DNA of 64,000 nt from Epithemia pelagica. Lineage: Eukaryota > Bacillariophyta > Bacillariophyceae > Surirellales > Surirellaceae. Location: the NCBI GenBank assembly GCA_946965045.2, contig OX337240.1, positions 2,976,001 through 3,040,000 on the forward strand. Direction: 5' to 3'. How positions within the stretch are numbered: the stretch's first letter is position 1; the number at the start of each line of letters is the position of its first letter. The position numbers and the translations under genes are program-made. The notes beneath the pieces were generated by a model. It was not told the DNA's origin. It saw only the letters and a list, made by a program, of their open reading frames with translations, and ran no database searches. Positions 11,508-22,397 of this stretch are shown here, one piece after another.

Positions 11508-12530
11508 TCAGCAGGGATGCTGGCCCGGACCTCGAAAGATGCTCAAAAAGAGATCCAAGGACTTTTGTTGCTTCAAGGTTTGGGCTAGACTGTCCACATC
11601 TGGTTCTCGGAGAGACCACCAGGGTTGTTCCTCTTGTTCTTGAAGGGATCGACCATTGATGGTACTAGAAGTAGTAGCACAACGAGACTGGTGGTCTTGA
11701 GGTTGACGATTCCTCGTACACGAGAAGGAGGATTTGGAATAGGAATCTTGCAGTGGTTGATGCTTGGGACCAAGAGGATTGGGACCTAGCAAAAGATCTT
11801 CCTGGCCACAGTTGTGGACAATGTGTTTTGGGGAAGAAAAGCGTGGTGAATCGTTCGCTGTTGACAAAGGTGATCCTGGCCCTTGCCGATGAAGGCTCAT
11901 GGTACAGGGGCTAACGCAAGACACTCTTGGCGTCATTGGTGGAGATACCCATTCGGTCTGACTGCATCCATTTGGCTGGGGCAAGTCCAACTTGAAAGGC
12001 TCCAGTGAAGTGTCCCTTGGGGAGATTGTTTTATCTACCATGACTGGATGAAAGCCGGTAGAGGGCTTGGAAATGGGGCTCTTGGAAGTATATTCTTGAG
12101 GCTGCTGGCACTTGGATCCTTCCTTTATGACGGCATCCCAGGGTGGCGATGATACTGAGGACGACATGGATTGTCGTACCATTTGATTTCTCCAATCAGC
12201 CTCCAGCTTACGACGACGTAGCTTTTGCTGCCGTGCGTAGCGTTCAAACTTGATCTTGGTCTCGGCATCCAATTGACTCCACTGGGATGCGACATGGCGT
12301 GTCATTTCTGGAATTTCATGAATTTTTCGGTCTCCCTTTCGGCTGGAACGTTCCCTCTTGGACTTGTGGTTGCTAGTCTTCTTGTCATTGGTGCTGATGA
12401 GTGACCCTTGGTTAGCCATGGTAGACGACAAGGGCATGGCACGGTTGCCACTCATCCTGCTCAAAGGGACTTTGTCCTGATGGTCTGGTTGCGAACCAAT
12501 GGGTCGAGAATTACAAGGCTGAATTTGCAT
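11508..12530 (-). CDS. HMG-box-like protein 2, degenerate box (340 aa)
   Basis: Residues about 60-120 align with helices 2 and 3 of the other two HMG boxes in this window: MTRHVASQWSQLDAETK, then FERYARQQK and LEADWRNQM. The helix 1 signature 'KRPLSAYNLFF' is missing and is replaced by a Lys/Arg/Ser-rich stretch. DNA binding may therefore be altered or lost. The C-terminus has SLAQTLKQQKSLDLFLSIF, which closely matches a C-terminal segment of HMG protein 3 (LADQLTERKSLHLFMTLF). The two are thus related outside the box. The start is ATG at 12530 (MQIQPCNSRP). The gene is convergent with the TBC gene, with the tandem duplication between them. A nuclear role is inferred only from the family. Confidence 0.7.
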   Translation of the reverse strand: MQIQPCNSRPIGSQPDHQDKVPLSRMSGNRAMPLSSTMANQGSLISTNDKKTSNHKSKRERSSRKGDRKIHEIPEMTRHVASQWSQLDAETKIKFERYARQQKLRRRKLEADWRNQMVRQSMSSSVSSPPWDAVIKEGSKCQQPQEYTSKSPISKPSTGFHPVMVDKTISPRDTSLEPFKLDLPQPNGCSQTEWVSPPMTPRVSCVSPCTMSLHRQGPGSPLSTANDSPRFSSPKHIVHNCGQEDLLLGPNPLGPKHQPLQDSYSKSSFSCTRNRQPQDHQSRCATTSSTINGRSLQEQEEQPWWSLREPDVDSLAQTLKQQKSLDLFLSIFRGPGQHPC

Positions 12531-13980
12531 TGTCGAGAAAACTCTTTAGGTTTGATACACAAAAGGGAAGGTTGATGCAGATCACGCTTTGATTTCTATT
12601 TGGATTAGTTTGTGTTTTGTGACCTGAAATGGTGAAGGGGATGGAAGCAAAACATCTCGAACGACGACATGTCTTTACAACATAATATAACATTCATTAT
12701 AGTGTTATTGGGCATGCGATGTAGCCACAAGCCCCCCAAACGACCTCCATAGCTTCATGCATACTACTTTGCTACCTGGTCCCCCAGAATACGACTGAAC
12801 CGAGTCATTTTCGATGGACTCAAATGACCAGGATCATGCTCACCTACAGTCTATTATAGACTTGCCAACTTCCAAAAGAGATGCCACCAGACAAATCGAA
12901 CCTGCACAGGCAGCAATGAACGGTCATGATTGTTTCGTCTGTGGATCAGAATTTGAGGCAGGGGCACCATGCGATGATGGAAGAACGGATGCTTTCTTCT
13001 TTGACTTGACCCATCTTATTGAAACACCGTCAGAAGACGACTAGAGGTATCCATAGTTCGACCGAAGACAATCCGAATGAATGCCTTCCGTGTCGGCTTG
13101 ACCAATTCATTTAAAGGGGACAAGCGAAGCGGTGGTCGTGGCTAACAGAACACCTTATACCGTATACCGTATCCGAAGCGTCCAAAGGTTCTGGACTGTA
13201 CTCGAGCCACAGAGGAACACAGCTGCCGGGTCATCCGTCATCGCTGTCTAATTACTAATTACAAGCTTGCTCCTAGACGCGTCTAAGAAGGTACGGTTAT
13301 ACTAGTATCTAAAATAAAAGTTTTAGACAGAAAGCCTTAACCCTTTCGTAGCGCCACCAAGAATTCATCTCGCAATGAACCAAGAGGTAACTCCGCCTAA
13401 GGTATCTTTTTGCATGCTAAGAGATTAGAGAATGCAAGAACAATAGCATCCTTACCATCCAATAACTCTGGCATCAAGCATGGTATCAGATGTGATGCTG
13501 GATTCTCCTCCCGTATGGCATCCCACTAGTGACCAGAGCTGCAAATGACACCAACGACAACACTGTATGAGGATATTATGAGGTTCTTTCATCTTATTCT
13601 GAGTCACTCCAAAGCCTCTAGAAGAGAGCCAGGAAGACGGATTCTCTTCCTATAGATTGTGTTATGGTAGCTTATGCTCGCTTCTTATACTCATCCTGTT
13701 AGCATAGCGAGATGTTTAGGGTTAGGGTGATTGCTTCGCCGTAAGAGAGCTTTTAGACAATGTTTTAGACATTCTATACGTCTAAACGTGGTATTGGATT
13801 TCTATTAGACACCAAATATTAAATTTTTGGCCGTCTAAGCGGTCACACGTCACACTGGTCAAATCGTCGAATGTTTGGTGGACCAGTCACCGTCACCAGT
13901 CATCGTGACTATTGCCCCACCGAACGTAGCTAGCGCTCTGGGTGTGATGACACTGCGTCGTTCGTTCCCTTCGGTACGAT
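12531..13980. other. Intergenic before the Gypsy element; TAGAC/GTCTA-rich
   Basis: One 76-codon ORF (12,814-13,044 +) contains CFVCGSEFEAGAPC, but nothing supports it as a gene. From 13,270 to 13,850 the motif TTTTAGACA or its complement GTCTAA recurs at least seven times, including the near-palindrome CTAGACGCGTCTAA at 13,274. This may be a decayed transposon remnant. No TIR pair could be defined. Confidence 0.4.
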
Positions 13981-13985
13981 GCGTT

Positions 13986-14188
13986 TGCGGTACCCGGACT
14001 CTGTCCCGCCACGACTCCACGTAAACATGACTCGATAGGTCCCTAGTTGAATCTTTGACACCGACGTTCGCAGAATTCAGTCCGTCCTTGTCCCGTGTGC
14101 AGATGGCTTCTCTGGCCATCGCTCACTTTCCTAGCCTAATTCCTAAAGATCATAATTTTACGTCCTACCATTATACATGGGTATGGCA
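13986..14188 (+). repeat. Gypsy 5' LTR
   Basis: 203 bp, from TGCGGTACCC to GGGTATGGCA. It is preceded by the target duplication GCGTT (13,981-13,985). It should contain the element's promoter, but I can point to no convincing TATA box. Confidence 0.95.
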
Positions 14189-14323
14189 CTCTTCAGATTC
14201 CTCAACGCCCTTGTTTTTCCTTCTTCACCATAACACGCCTCCGGCGGCCAACGTTTGTGCAATTCCTTTTGCCCGTCCTTTGATTCCTTTCCTTTCCTTT
14301 TCTCAACATTGCATCTCTCCATC

Positions 14324-15610
14324 ATGGCAGACAACACCAATGGGTTCATCACCCTTGTCGATGCACTCCGCTTCCAACGTCGCGTTGATGAGGCTCTGTC
14401 CTCCGATTCCTTTTCTGCTCTCAAGCTCAAAGATGACGACGACAAGTACTACGCCAACCTCCTCCCATTTCGGGAGTCGACGGATGAAGACCCTCGAGAT
14501 CTCTTCCTTTGGGTCCTCCACTTCGTGGACAAGATCCGCATCTCCGGTCATCCGGATCCCTTCGCCGCTTGTTGCGAGTATTTCCCTCGCTCGGTCACCA
14601 GCGCTATCGCCGATCCCTTTCTCGAAGCCTACAACGGTTTGCCTCCAGGCACCAATCTCGATGAAGCCTGCTTCCAAGGTTTGATTGCTGCGGTTTTTGC
14701 TCCCCTTGTCCTTGTCAGTGAAGTTAGTGCTTTCCGCACCTTCCTTCTTTCTGGGCCTCAAAAGCCCTCAGACATGACAGTGGACTCGCATCTGCAGTCC
14801 CTTCGCAAGTTTTCCAACCTCAGCTCTGACGCTGCGATCGTCCCTCTTACAGAAGACAAAATCAAACAAGCCTTCTACCAAGGCTCGCCCACTACGTGGC
14901 GCACAGAGTTCCAACAAGCCAATCCCTTGGTGCCGGACATTGTCAATCACTTTGACACGGCTGCTCTCTTGCAAGCAATGCGCGGATACCTGCGCGCCTC
15001 CAAGCAAAAGGCCCTACAACGTGAGCAACAGCAAAATCGTTCGCAGTCTCGTCAAGACCGCTCTCGTCCTCGCGACTCCAACAACAGCGGCAATCGCGAT
15101 CGTCGCGTGCGCTCTCGCCAGTCTCGCAGTGGACTCCGCGGTGGCAATCGTGATTCTTCACGTGGCGGAAATCGCCGTGGCGGCTCCGACCGTACCGACT
15201 CCTCCGGAGACACTCGTGGCGCCTCCGATGGCAACAACAACTCCGATCCTTGTCCGTATCGGACCACGATGGATTCTCATCGCAACCATTCTTGGGCTGA
15301 TTGCATTTATAATCCTACGGGTTGCAATTTTAATCAAAGCCTTTTCGACGTCATGGTCCAGCGCTCCAACCGTTCTACCGGTGGCAATGCCGGAAGCAAT
15401 CCCCCTCAAGGTGGTTCCAATAGCAATAACAACCCGTGTGGTGGCTCTTCCGCTCCTCTGCGTTCCACTTGGGGCTCTCGTCCTTGCCGGCAATGGATGG
15501 AATGCCGTTCCTGCCAATCCTCCTACCGTAGCTCCTCCTCCAGGATGCGTTCCTACCATTCCTGTCGATGCCGAGGGACTCCAGCAGTGGAGCGATCTTC
15601 GCAATCCTGA
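14324..15610 (+). CDS. gag: Gypsy gag polyprotein
   Basis: The ATG at 14324 (ATCATGGCAG, MADNTNGFITLVDAL) opens a 429-codon frame. The first 250 residues are a mostly helical capsid-like region. They are followed by a strongly basic Arg/Ser/Gly/Asn-rich tail, typical of a nucleic-acid-binding gag C-terminus. A CPYRTTMDSHRNHSWADC stretch near residue 325 could be an unusual zinc knuckle. Near 15,480-15,600 the more gag-like sequence continues in another frame (GCVPTIPVDAEGLQQWSDL, up to 15,809). The annotated C-terminus is therefore probably a frameshift product. Confidence 0.75.
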   Translation: MADNTNGFITLVDALRFQRRVDEALSSDSFSALKLKDDDDKYYANLLPFRESTDEDPRDLFLWVLHFVDKIRISGHPDPFAACCEYFPRSVTSAIADPFLEAYNGLPPGTNLDEACFQGLIAAVFAPLVLVSEVSAFRTFLLSGPQKPSDMTVDSHLQSLRKFSNLSSDAAIVPLTEDKIKQAFYQGSPTTWRTEFQQANPLVPDIVNHFDTAALLQAMRGYLRASKQKALQREQQQNRSQSRQDRSRPRDSNNSGNRDRRVRSRQSRSGLRGGNRDSSRGGNRRGGSDRTDSSGDTRGASDGNNNSDPCPYRTTMDSHRNHSWADCIYNPTGCNFNQSLFDVMVQRSNRSTGGNAGSNPPQGGSNSNNNPCGGSSAPLRSTWGSRPCRQWMECRSCQSSYRSSSSRMRSYHSCRCRGTPAVERSSQS

Positions 15611-15963
15611 AAAGACGGTCCCCGCAATGTCAGATCCAAACTGGCCCGCCAACGGCTATGCCAGCAGCGCAATCCATCCCGATGCACCCATCAACGAGGT
15701 CATCGACCAGTTCAACAAAATTTATGGACGCGGCATGGACATTGGCCACATCTACGACCTGTCCACCCAAGGAGGTCTCGCTGCTTACTCCCGCGTCTCT
15801 ATGTCGTGATGACGCTTTTATAAGAAAGGTGATTGATCCCAATAACGGTTACTTGGATAACCTAGAGTCTTATGATGAGTTCTACTCCCAATTTCCTTCA
15901 TCTAGTGATGTTCATTCGTAAGATTCGCCTTCTCGGCCTGAATGCGTTCCACTCACCATCGTC

Positions 15964-16764
15964 ATGGCTCGCCATATTGGCGGTGTTGAGAATACGCTTC
16001 CCTTGCGTGCCCCGCTCGATTCAGGCGCTGACAAGACAATTCTTCATTCACGCTGCCTTCAACCGGGCATGATACCGCGGTCTACCGACCGTTCCGTGAA
16101 CACGACCATGGGAACTCGTTCCGGTGTGTCCGAAATTCTCCTGGAAGACATTGTTCTCCCAGAGTTCTCACGAACCAAACACGTAACCTATCCCTTATGG
16201 GTCGACATCTATGATGCTCCCAACAGTCGCTATGATATCATCATCGGTCGCGATTTGCTTCGCCGTCTGGGCGTCCTTCTTGATTTCGATCGTGGGATCT
16301 CCTCGTGGGACTCCATTGAAGTCGCCATGCGCGACCGCGATTCATTCGCGACTGAACACGAGTTCGTCTCCCATTTCATCGATCTCCTCGCAGATGATGA
16401 CGTCCTCGGTGACGATTACCTGCTCGATTCAAATTACAAACAGGCAGATCTCGATGAGCTTCTCGCTCACCAGACTCATCTGACGCCCTCACAACAACAA
16501 GATCTTCTTGGTGTGTGGCTGAAATGCGGGCGCATCTTTGATGGCGTCCTGCGTGCCTATCCAGACAAAGAGCTGCATCTCGATCTCATGCCCGATGCCA
16601 AACCGGCTCATCATCGTCATTATGCGGTCCCTCGCAATATCCATGACACCTTTAAAAAGGAATTGTTTCGGTTTGTCGATATCGGCATTCTCGAACGAGT
16701 TGGTTCCACTGAGTGGGCCGCTCCTCATTTCGCCATTCCTAAAAAGATGGACAAATCCAAATGA
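15964..16764 (+). pseudogene. Gypsy aspartic protease and start of reverse transcriptase
   Basis: Shows the retropepsin active-site motif LDSGADKTIL and, about 70 residues on, YDIIIGRDLLRRLG, the usual second half of a Gypsy protease. It ends with the beginning of the RT fingers ([11 protein letters not shown]). A one-base frame change then gives a TGA at 16,762-16,764, and the RT continues in the neighbouring frame from 16,761. Confidence 0.85.
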
Positions 16765-17876
16765 TCTCGGACTTTCGTTCGCTTAATGCACAAATGTATC
16801 GCCGCGTCTATCCCTTTCCAAGGATCGAAGATATCCTTCGACGACGCAAAGGCTACAAGTATTTCACAAAACTTGACATCTCTATGTGTTTTCACACTTT
16901 CAAACTCGACGAGTTTTCCAGCAATCTTTGCGTTATCACTACGCCTTTTGGCAAGTTTTGCTATCGTCGTCTCCCTATGGGAGTCAAGCAATCCCCAGAC
17001 TTCTGTCAGGAGCTCATGGAAGAAGTCCTCGCTGACTTTCGCGATCACGTCGAAGTCTACATCGACAATATCGGCGTCTTTTCCGACAGTTGGGAAGAAC
17101 ATATCGAGATTCTCAACAAAGTCCTTCAACGTCTTCAAGACAAGAACTTTTCAATCACTCCTCACAAATGTGAATGGGCCGTGCAGGAAACCGACTTCCT
17201 TGGCCATTGGCTCACGCCTACAGGTCTACGACCATGGAAGAAAAAGATTTCCGCGATTCTGGTTTTATCGCCTCCTCGCACCATGAAAGAACTACGTTCC
17301 TTCATTGGCATGGTTAATTTCTATCGCCACATGTATCCTCAGCGATCCCATCACTTAGCTCCGCTAACAGCCTTGACCGGCAAGAAGACCTTTGAATGGT
17401 CCCCGCAATGTCAGAAAGCCTTTGAAAACGTCAAAGCCATGCTTGCGCATGATGCGTTCATCCGCTATCCCGATCACAACATTCCTTTCCACGTCTATGT
17501 GGACGCGTCTGACTATCAGCTCGGCGCTGTTATCATGCAGGAAAACATCCCTGTCGCGTATTTCTCACGCAAGCTCAACCCTGCTCAGCGGAATTACACC
17601 ACTATGGAAAAGGAGTTACTCTCCATCGTCGAAACCCTCAAGGAGTTCCGCTCCCTGTTGCTTGGCTGTGCCGCCTTGCACATTCATACCGATGACAAAA
17701 ATCTCACCTATGCCACTCTCAACTCCCAACGAGTCCTTCGTTGGCGTCTCTTTCTCGAAGAATACGATCCCATCTTTCATTATGTTCCTGGCCAGGATAA
17801 CGTCATCGCCGACGCGTTGTCGCGTCTCCCTCTTTCAGAAGAGGAGGAGAAGAGTGTCCCTTCCAAGGTCCCTTAA
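16761..17876 (+). pseudogene. Gypsy reverse transcriptase and RNase H
   Basis: RT blocks are clear: [47 protein letters not shown] and [13 protein letters not shown]. RNase H shows [32 protein letters not shown] and [14 protein letters not shown]. The catalytic YxDD box reads YIDN (codons GAC AAT near 17,060). Substitution of the second Asp should abolish or strongly reduce polymerase activity. The open frame starts only because of the upstream frameshift, so it is a fragment of the polyprotein, not a separate gene. Confidence 0.88.
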
Positions 17877-18154
17877 ACGCGGTCCCTCGTCTGGACCACG
17901 ATCCCTTTTCGATCATAGCGGCAAACACTCCGTGTTTCAGGTTCCTCGTGCGCCTAATGATGACCCCCGCTTAGCGTCTCGTGACGCGGATTCTCATGAA
18001 TCCCCTATTTTCATGGACGAAGAGTTGATCGATGTGTATCTTAATCATCCCGCCATTACGGCCAACCAACCCCTACCGGTTGACTATGCTACGATATTTC
18101 AGCATCAACAAAACGATGCCGCCTTAATGGCGTTGGTCCAATCCAAACCTGACT

Positions 18155-19246
18155 ATGCAACCCTTTCCTACGGAAAACCCACAACACAACCTTGTCTGTT
18201 ATCGACAATCGGTTAATGCCCTCTGGCGCATTCGCATTCGTGACTCGCTTCTCGCGCATACAGTCAACTGGTATCATCTCGTGCTTAACCACGCTGGTTC
18301 CACGCGACTCCGCGATACTATCGCCATGCACATGACGCATCCCCAATTGGGACTCTACTGCGATCAAGCTGTTTCCAGCTGTCCGACCTGTCAACGGTCG
18401 AAGGTTGTTCATCGACATTACGGAGAATTGCCTCCTCGTGAGGTCCGTGGTAATCCCTGGTCCGACATTGCCGTCGATCTTATCGGCCCCTGGACAGTCA
18501 AAGTCCATGGCAAGGCCCTGACCTTTCAGGCTCTGACGGTCATTGACACTGTCACCAATTTTTGCGAGATCATCCGCATATACAATAAAACCGCTCGACA
18601 TGGTGGTCTCCAACTCAAGAATTCATGGCTTTCACGCTATCCTCGCCCGGTTCGTTGCCTTTTCGATCAAGGCGGCGAGTTCATCGGCCATGCGTTTACG
18701 CAAGTGCTTCGCAATCATGGCGTCAAGCCAGTGCCCCTAACGGCCAAAAATCCACAATCCAATGCCCTATGTGAACGTCTTCATCTGACGATTGGCAATT
18801 CTTTACGCGCTATCGTTAACTACGAGCCGCCGCAAAACATTAATCAGGCCGCTCTCATGGTCGACACTGCTCTGCAAACCGCTGCATACTCTGCACGCAC
18901 TGCCATTCACGGCAGCCTCAAACATTCTCCCGGCAGTCTTGCGTTCCACCGCGACATGCTGTTCGACATACCCATCCTTGCGGACATGGAATTGATTCGT
19001 CAAAAGCGACAAATCATCGTTGACAAACGAGCTCGACTCGCAAATCGCTCTCGCGTCTTGAATGACTACAAGATTGGAGACCGCGTGCTCATCCGCGCTA
19101 CCAATCCGGACAAATTGGCACTTCGTACCAGTCCCAATCCTTTCACTATCACGCGTGTCCATTCCAATGGCACCGTGACCATTCAACGTGGTCCCCACGT
19201 CACCGAGCGCATCAATATTCGGCGTCTCATCCCTTACCGTGTGTGA
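18155..19246 (+). pseudogene. Gypsy integrase
   Basis: The HHCC zinc domain (WYHLVLNHAGSTRL, then SCPTCQRSK) is intact. The DDE core has DLIGPW, FDQGGEFIG and NPQSNALCERLH. The C-terminus has a beta-rich tail (YKIGDRVLIRATNPDKL) typical of Gypsy integrases. Catalytic residues are present, so unlike the RT this domain looks functional if it could be translated. It lies in a different frame from RT/RNase H, with a region in a third frame (about 17,880-18,200) joining them. Confidence 0.9.
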
Positions 19247-19333
19247 CATGGGTTTTACTGCCGTTGGCCTCTGGCCCTCAAGCTTTCCCATGGCCCGCTC
19301 GAACTTCCTAGGTCCGACCAGGGAGAGGTAGAG

Positions 19334-19536
19334 TGCGGTACCCGGACTCTGTCCCGCCACGACTCCACGTAAACATGACTCGATAGGTTCCTAGTTGAAT
19401 CTTTGACACCGATGTTTGCAGAATTCAGTCCGTCCTTGTCCCGTGTGCAGATGGCTTCTCTGGCCATCGCTCACTTTCCTAGCCTAATTCCTAAAGATCA
19501 TAATTTTACGTCCTACCATTATACATGGGTATGGCA
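19334..19536 (+). repeat. Gypsy 3' LTR
   Basis: 203 bp, same ends as the 5' LTR, with three T-for-C differences, two of them at CpG sites. It is followed by GCGTT (19,537-19,541), the second copy of the target duplication. The preceding GGGAGAGGTAGAG at 19,321-19,333 is the likely polypurine tract for plus-strand priming. Confidence 0.95.
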
Positions 19537-19693
19537 GCGTTCGCTCCTATTTCGTATCTTTATTCCACGATTAGTGTAAAGATTACCCATTACTCTCTAG
19601 CCACGCAAATACTCTCTAAAGCTCACAATTTTCGAAAACACACACATCTCACCAACCTTTTGGATATATTTCACAAACGAGTCCAAGTCAGTC

Positions 19694-20164
19694 ATGTTGT
19701 CCAACATTGCGTTCCGTCTCCCCCTTGCCCTTGCTTTTGCCCTTGCCATGTTTGCCTCGGCTGACACCGAGACAATGACGGTCTACTTCAAGGCTACGGA
19801 TGCCTTTGCCAGTGTGATTGTGCTCGACCCGAATGCCACTTTTCCAAGCGCTGGAGATCGGCTCGCAGCCAACTTTCCCATCTACAAGGATACGGCATTC
19901 GCCCAGCCTATTGGATCGAACATTGGCGTCTGTACGGATGGCACTCTGTATTGCACCGAAGGTTTCTCCATCAGCACAGGAACCAGCATGCCCCTTACAG
20001 GCGACGTGGAAGCGGTTGGTTCCGGTAACCTCTTTGGTACCACAGCGTTGAAGATTGTTGCTGGAACGGGAGACTTTGAGGACGAAATTGGGACCGTCAC
20101 TATTTCTGCGTTCAACACTTCGACCACTTCGGGCTTTCAAGCTGTCATTGAGCTCGACGACTAA
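19694..20164 (+). CDS. Small secreted protein, possibly dirigent/AOC-barrel-like (156 aa)
   Basis: The N-terminus (MLSNIAFRLPLALAFALAMFASA) is a typical signal peptide with cleavage near residue 23. The mature part is mostly predicted beta-strand, with two Cys (GVCTDGTLYC). It includes KIVAGTGDFEDEIGTVTIS, which resembles the 'GGTGxYxGAxGxV' motif of dirigent and allene-oxide-cyclase barrel proteins. That assignment rests on one motif and is tentative. The Gypsy 3' LTR ends about 150 bp upstream, so the insertion may affect the promoter. The start is the first ATG after the LTR that gives a signal peptide. A short AT-rich 3' region follows. Confidence 0.7.
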   Translation: MLSNIAFRLPLALAFALAMFASADTETMTVYFKATDAFASVIVLDPNATFPSAGDRLAANFPIYKDTAFAQPIGSNIGVCTDGTLYCTEGFSISTGTSMPLTGDVEAVGSGNLFGTTALKIVAGTGDFEDEIGTVTISAFNTSTTSGFQAVIELDD

Positions 20165-20604
20165 GTAAAATAGAAAAGAACTCCTCCTTAAAATAAATAA
20201 GGTTACAAGCAGACGTTCTAATGAATTCTTAGAGCATTCGAAATGTTTGATGTGCTTGTTGTTTGATGCATCCCAAAGGGTCGAGATCTATTCTTCTCAC
20301 TCCAGCTGCATTGGTCCATACAAAGAAGAAGAGAGGAAAACAGTTGGATACGTCTCGTATCCAAGATTCTATACATCTCATCGATCATCGATGGATCCTG
20401 GGATCTTTGAAATCTGTCTTATCTCTGCATATTGAAAATTGGGAGAGGGTCTTGCCCCCAATGACGTGCACTAGCGCTCGGGAGTTTTGTGGTGCAGGGA
20501 AAAATCCGTAAGGAGATATCGATCTTTTTCGGCTGGGTATCTTGTATCTTTTCTGGGTTGACGACAAAGAAATCTTTGGTTCAAGGGCGACTTGAGTAAA
20601 TCCC
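20165..20604. other. Intergenic between secreted-protein gene and Copia fragment
   Basis: No gene. The 13-mer TGAGTAAATCCCG at about 20,593 recurs near 22,129, so it flanks the Copia fragment on both sides and may mark a remnant terminus or a deletion breakpoint. Confidence 0.5.
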
Positions 20605-21983
20605 GTGTTGGCCGGGGACGTACAAAATGCATCATACCTCAATGCACCAACAAAAGAGCAAACTTATAACACGGCGAGACTAGAATTTGGTCCCGAAAAC
20701 GTTGGTCGACCTGCACTGATTGTTCGTGCCCTATATGGTCTGAAGAGTTCTGCTGCCCGTTGGCGTGATCATATTGCCGCAACGCTTCGTGAAATGAAGT
20801 TCAAAAGTTGCTTGACTGACCCTGATGTCTGGCTTCGACCTCAAGTCCGACCATCTGATGGCTTCCAATACTATGAGTACGTACTTGTCTACATAGACGA
20901 CATACTCTGTGTCAGTCATGCTCCGCGATCGATCATGTTGATCTGGAAAAACGGTATACAATCAAACCCGAGAGTATTAAAGACCCAGACGAATACTTGG
21001 GATCTGAGATTCGACACTATATCATACCAGGTACTGACGATCCTGAGAACAAACCCCGATGGGCCATGTCCTCCGACAAATATGTTAAACGTGCCATATC
21101 TGAAATTGAGACCGAACTATCTAAAGTTGGCCAAAAGCTACAGACACGAGTCTCAACTCCGCTTGCCACTGGGTATCGTCCTGAGATCGACTCATCTCCT
21201 GAATTGGACCCACGACGTGCAAATTACTATCAGGGTCTAATTGGTATCCTTCGTTGGGTGGTGGAACTTGGTCGCATCGATATCATTGTTGCCGTATCAC
21301 AACTGTCCCGATATCTAGCCATGCCACGTGAAGGACACCTCGAACAAGCCTTGCATATTTTTGCATACCTAAAAGCGCATGGACGTTCCACCCTAGTGTT
21401 CGACGACACAACTCCGACCTTCGACGAGGATCGCTTCTTCCAGGCAGACTGGTCTGAATACTACCCTGACGCTAGTGACCCTTTGCCGCCCAATATGCCA
21501 CCACCTCGTGGACGGGCTGCTACGACAACTTGTTTTGTTGATGCCGATCACGCTGGTTGTCTTGCTACGCGTCACTCACAAACTGGTATTCTTATGTTCT
21601 TACAACGAGCACCTTTCTTGTGGTATTCCAAACGACAGAGTACTGTTGAGACATCAACATTCGGCTCTGAATTTGTTGCAATGAAGACTGCCATCGAACA
21701 GATAGAGGGTTTCCGTTAAAAATTGAGAATGATGGGCATTCCACTTGATGGTGAAACCAACGTGTTCTGTGATAATGAATCTGTGTTCAAGAGTGCAACC
21801 ATGCCTGAGGTGACTCTGAAGAAGAAACACAATGCGATTGCTTACCATCGCTTACGTGAGGCGCAAGCCGCCAACATCGTGCGTATCGCCTGGGAAGAAG
21901 GCGAAACCAATCTTGCGGACCTGCTGACAAAATCGTTACCAGGCCCCCGATTGCGATTTCTAGCACAACGTGTTTTGTGGTGA
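20605..21983 (+). pseudogene. Copia pol fragment (RT to RNase H), CoDi type, decayed
   Basis: The frame starts inside RT (LAGDVQNASYLNAP), with VRALYGLKSSAARWRDH and the catalytic YIDD (VLVYIDDILCVSH). A frame change near 20,950-20,997 moves the reading to MGSEIRHYIIPGTD and then GILRWVVELGRIDI. RNase H follows: CFVDADHAGCLATRHSQTG, VETSTFGSEFVAMK, and after an in-frame TAA at 21,717-21,719, VFCDNESVFK and NLADLLTKSLPG. Everything 5' of mid-RT is missing. After the stop at 21,983 there is 270 bp with a short tandem (GGTCGCATATTGGCG, twice) and no clear LTR. It is a different copy, on the opposite strand, from the Copia element that begins at 22,255. Confidence 0.9.
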
Positions 21984-22254
21984 TGACATGATCGAATTCA
22001 TTGTCCTCACACCCCTCTTTTATTTTCCGAATAGACACCCCTCTTAATTGAGAAAAAATAGTCCTGATGGACCGGCCTCTGCTGAAACAAGTCGTGGGCG
22101 ACCTAGTCGAAATGCTTCGCGGGGACTGAGTAAATCCCGCCAACAGGTCGCATATTGGCGGATATATGGTCGCATATTGGCGAATATGCATCGCCTACAT
22201 ATGCTGCTCTAGTCATAATTTTGGTCTAGCCACTTGTTGCACGGTGTCCACTCT

Positions 22255-22397
22255 CTAAGAAAACTGTGCCGTGTCCATACGTTGCACAGTCATCGTTTCC
22301 AAAGCTCCAATAACAAAAAAGAGTGATCTAAACTTAGGAGTGCATTAATCTACTCCCCATCTGTTAACCACGTACCACCTACGGACGGTATTTTTCA
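22255..22397 (-). repeat. Copia 3' LTR (143 bp)
   Basis: 143/143 identical to 50,685-50,827. Sequence similarity stops abruptly on both sides, as expected for an LTR with host DNA on one side and element DNA on the other. It contains the inverted repeat ACTGTGC...GCACAGT (7-bp stem). It lies about 140 bp past the pol stop codon, next to a GAGGGGAC polypurine tract. Confidence 0.85.

Larger units (their letters stand above)
13986..19536 (+). mobile_element. Ty3/Gypsy LTR retrotransposon, full length, coding region degraded
   Basis: The element is 5,551 bp with two 203-bp LTRs (13,986-14,188 and 19,334-19,536) that begin TG and end CA. A 5-bp target duplication GCGTT lies at 13,981-13,985 and 19,537-19,541. 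The LTRs differ at three positions, all C in the 5' copy and T in the 3' copy (about 1.5%), so insertion was fairly recent. The order gag, protease, RT, RNase H, integrase is Gypsy-type. A purine-rich tract (19,321-19,333) precedes the 3' LTR. Frame changes near 15.5, 15.8, 16.75, 17.88 and 18.15 kb break the polyprotein, and the RT has YIDN in place of YxDD. It is probably non-autonomous now. It landed about 150 bp upstream of the secreted-protein ORF at 19,694. Confidence 0.95.

Noticed and set aside
22255-22397. The 143-bp repeat as an independent MITE
   Set aside because: It has no TIRs. Its position beside pol 3' and gag 5' ends, a polypurine tract and a primer-like site fit the LTRs of one minus-strand Copia.
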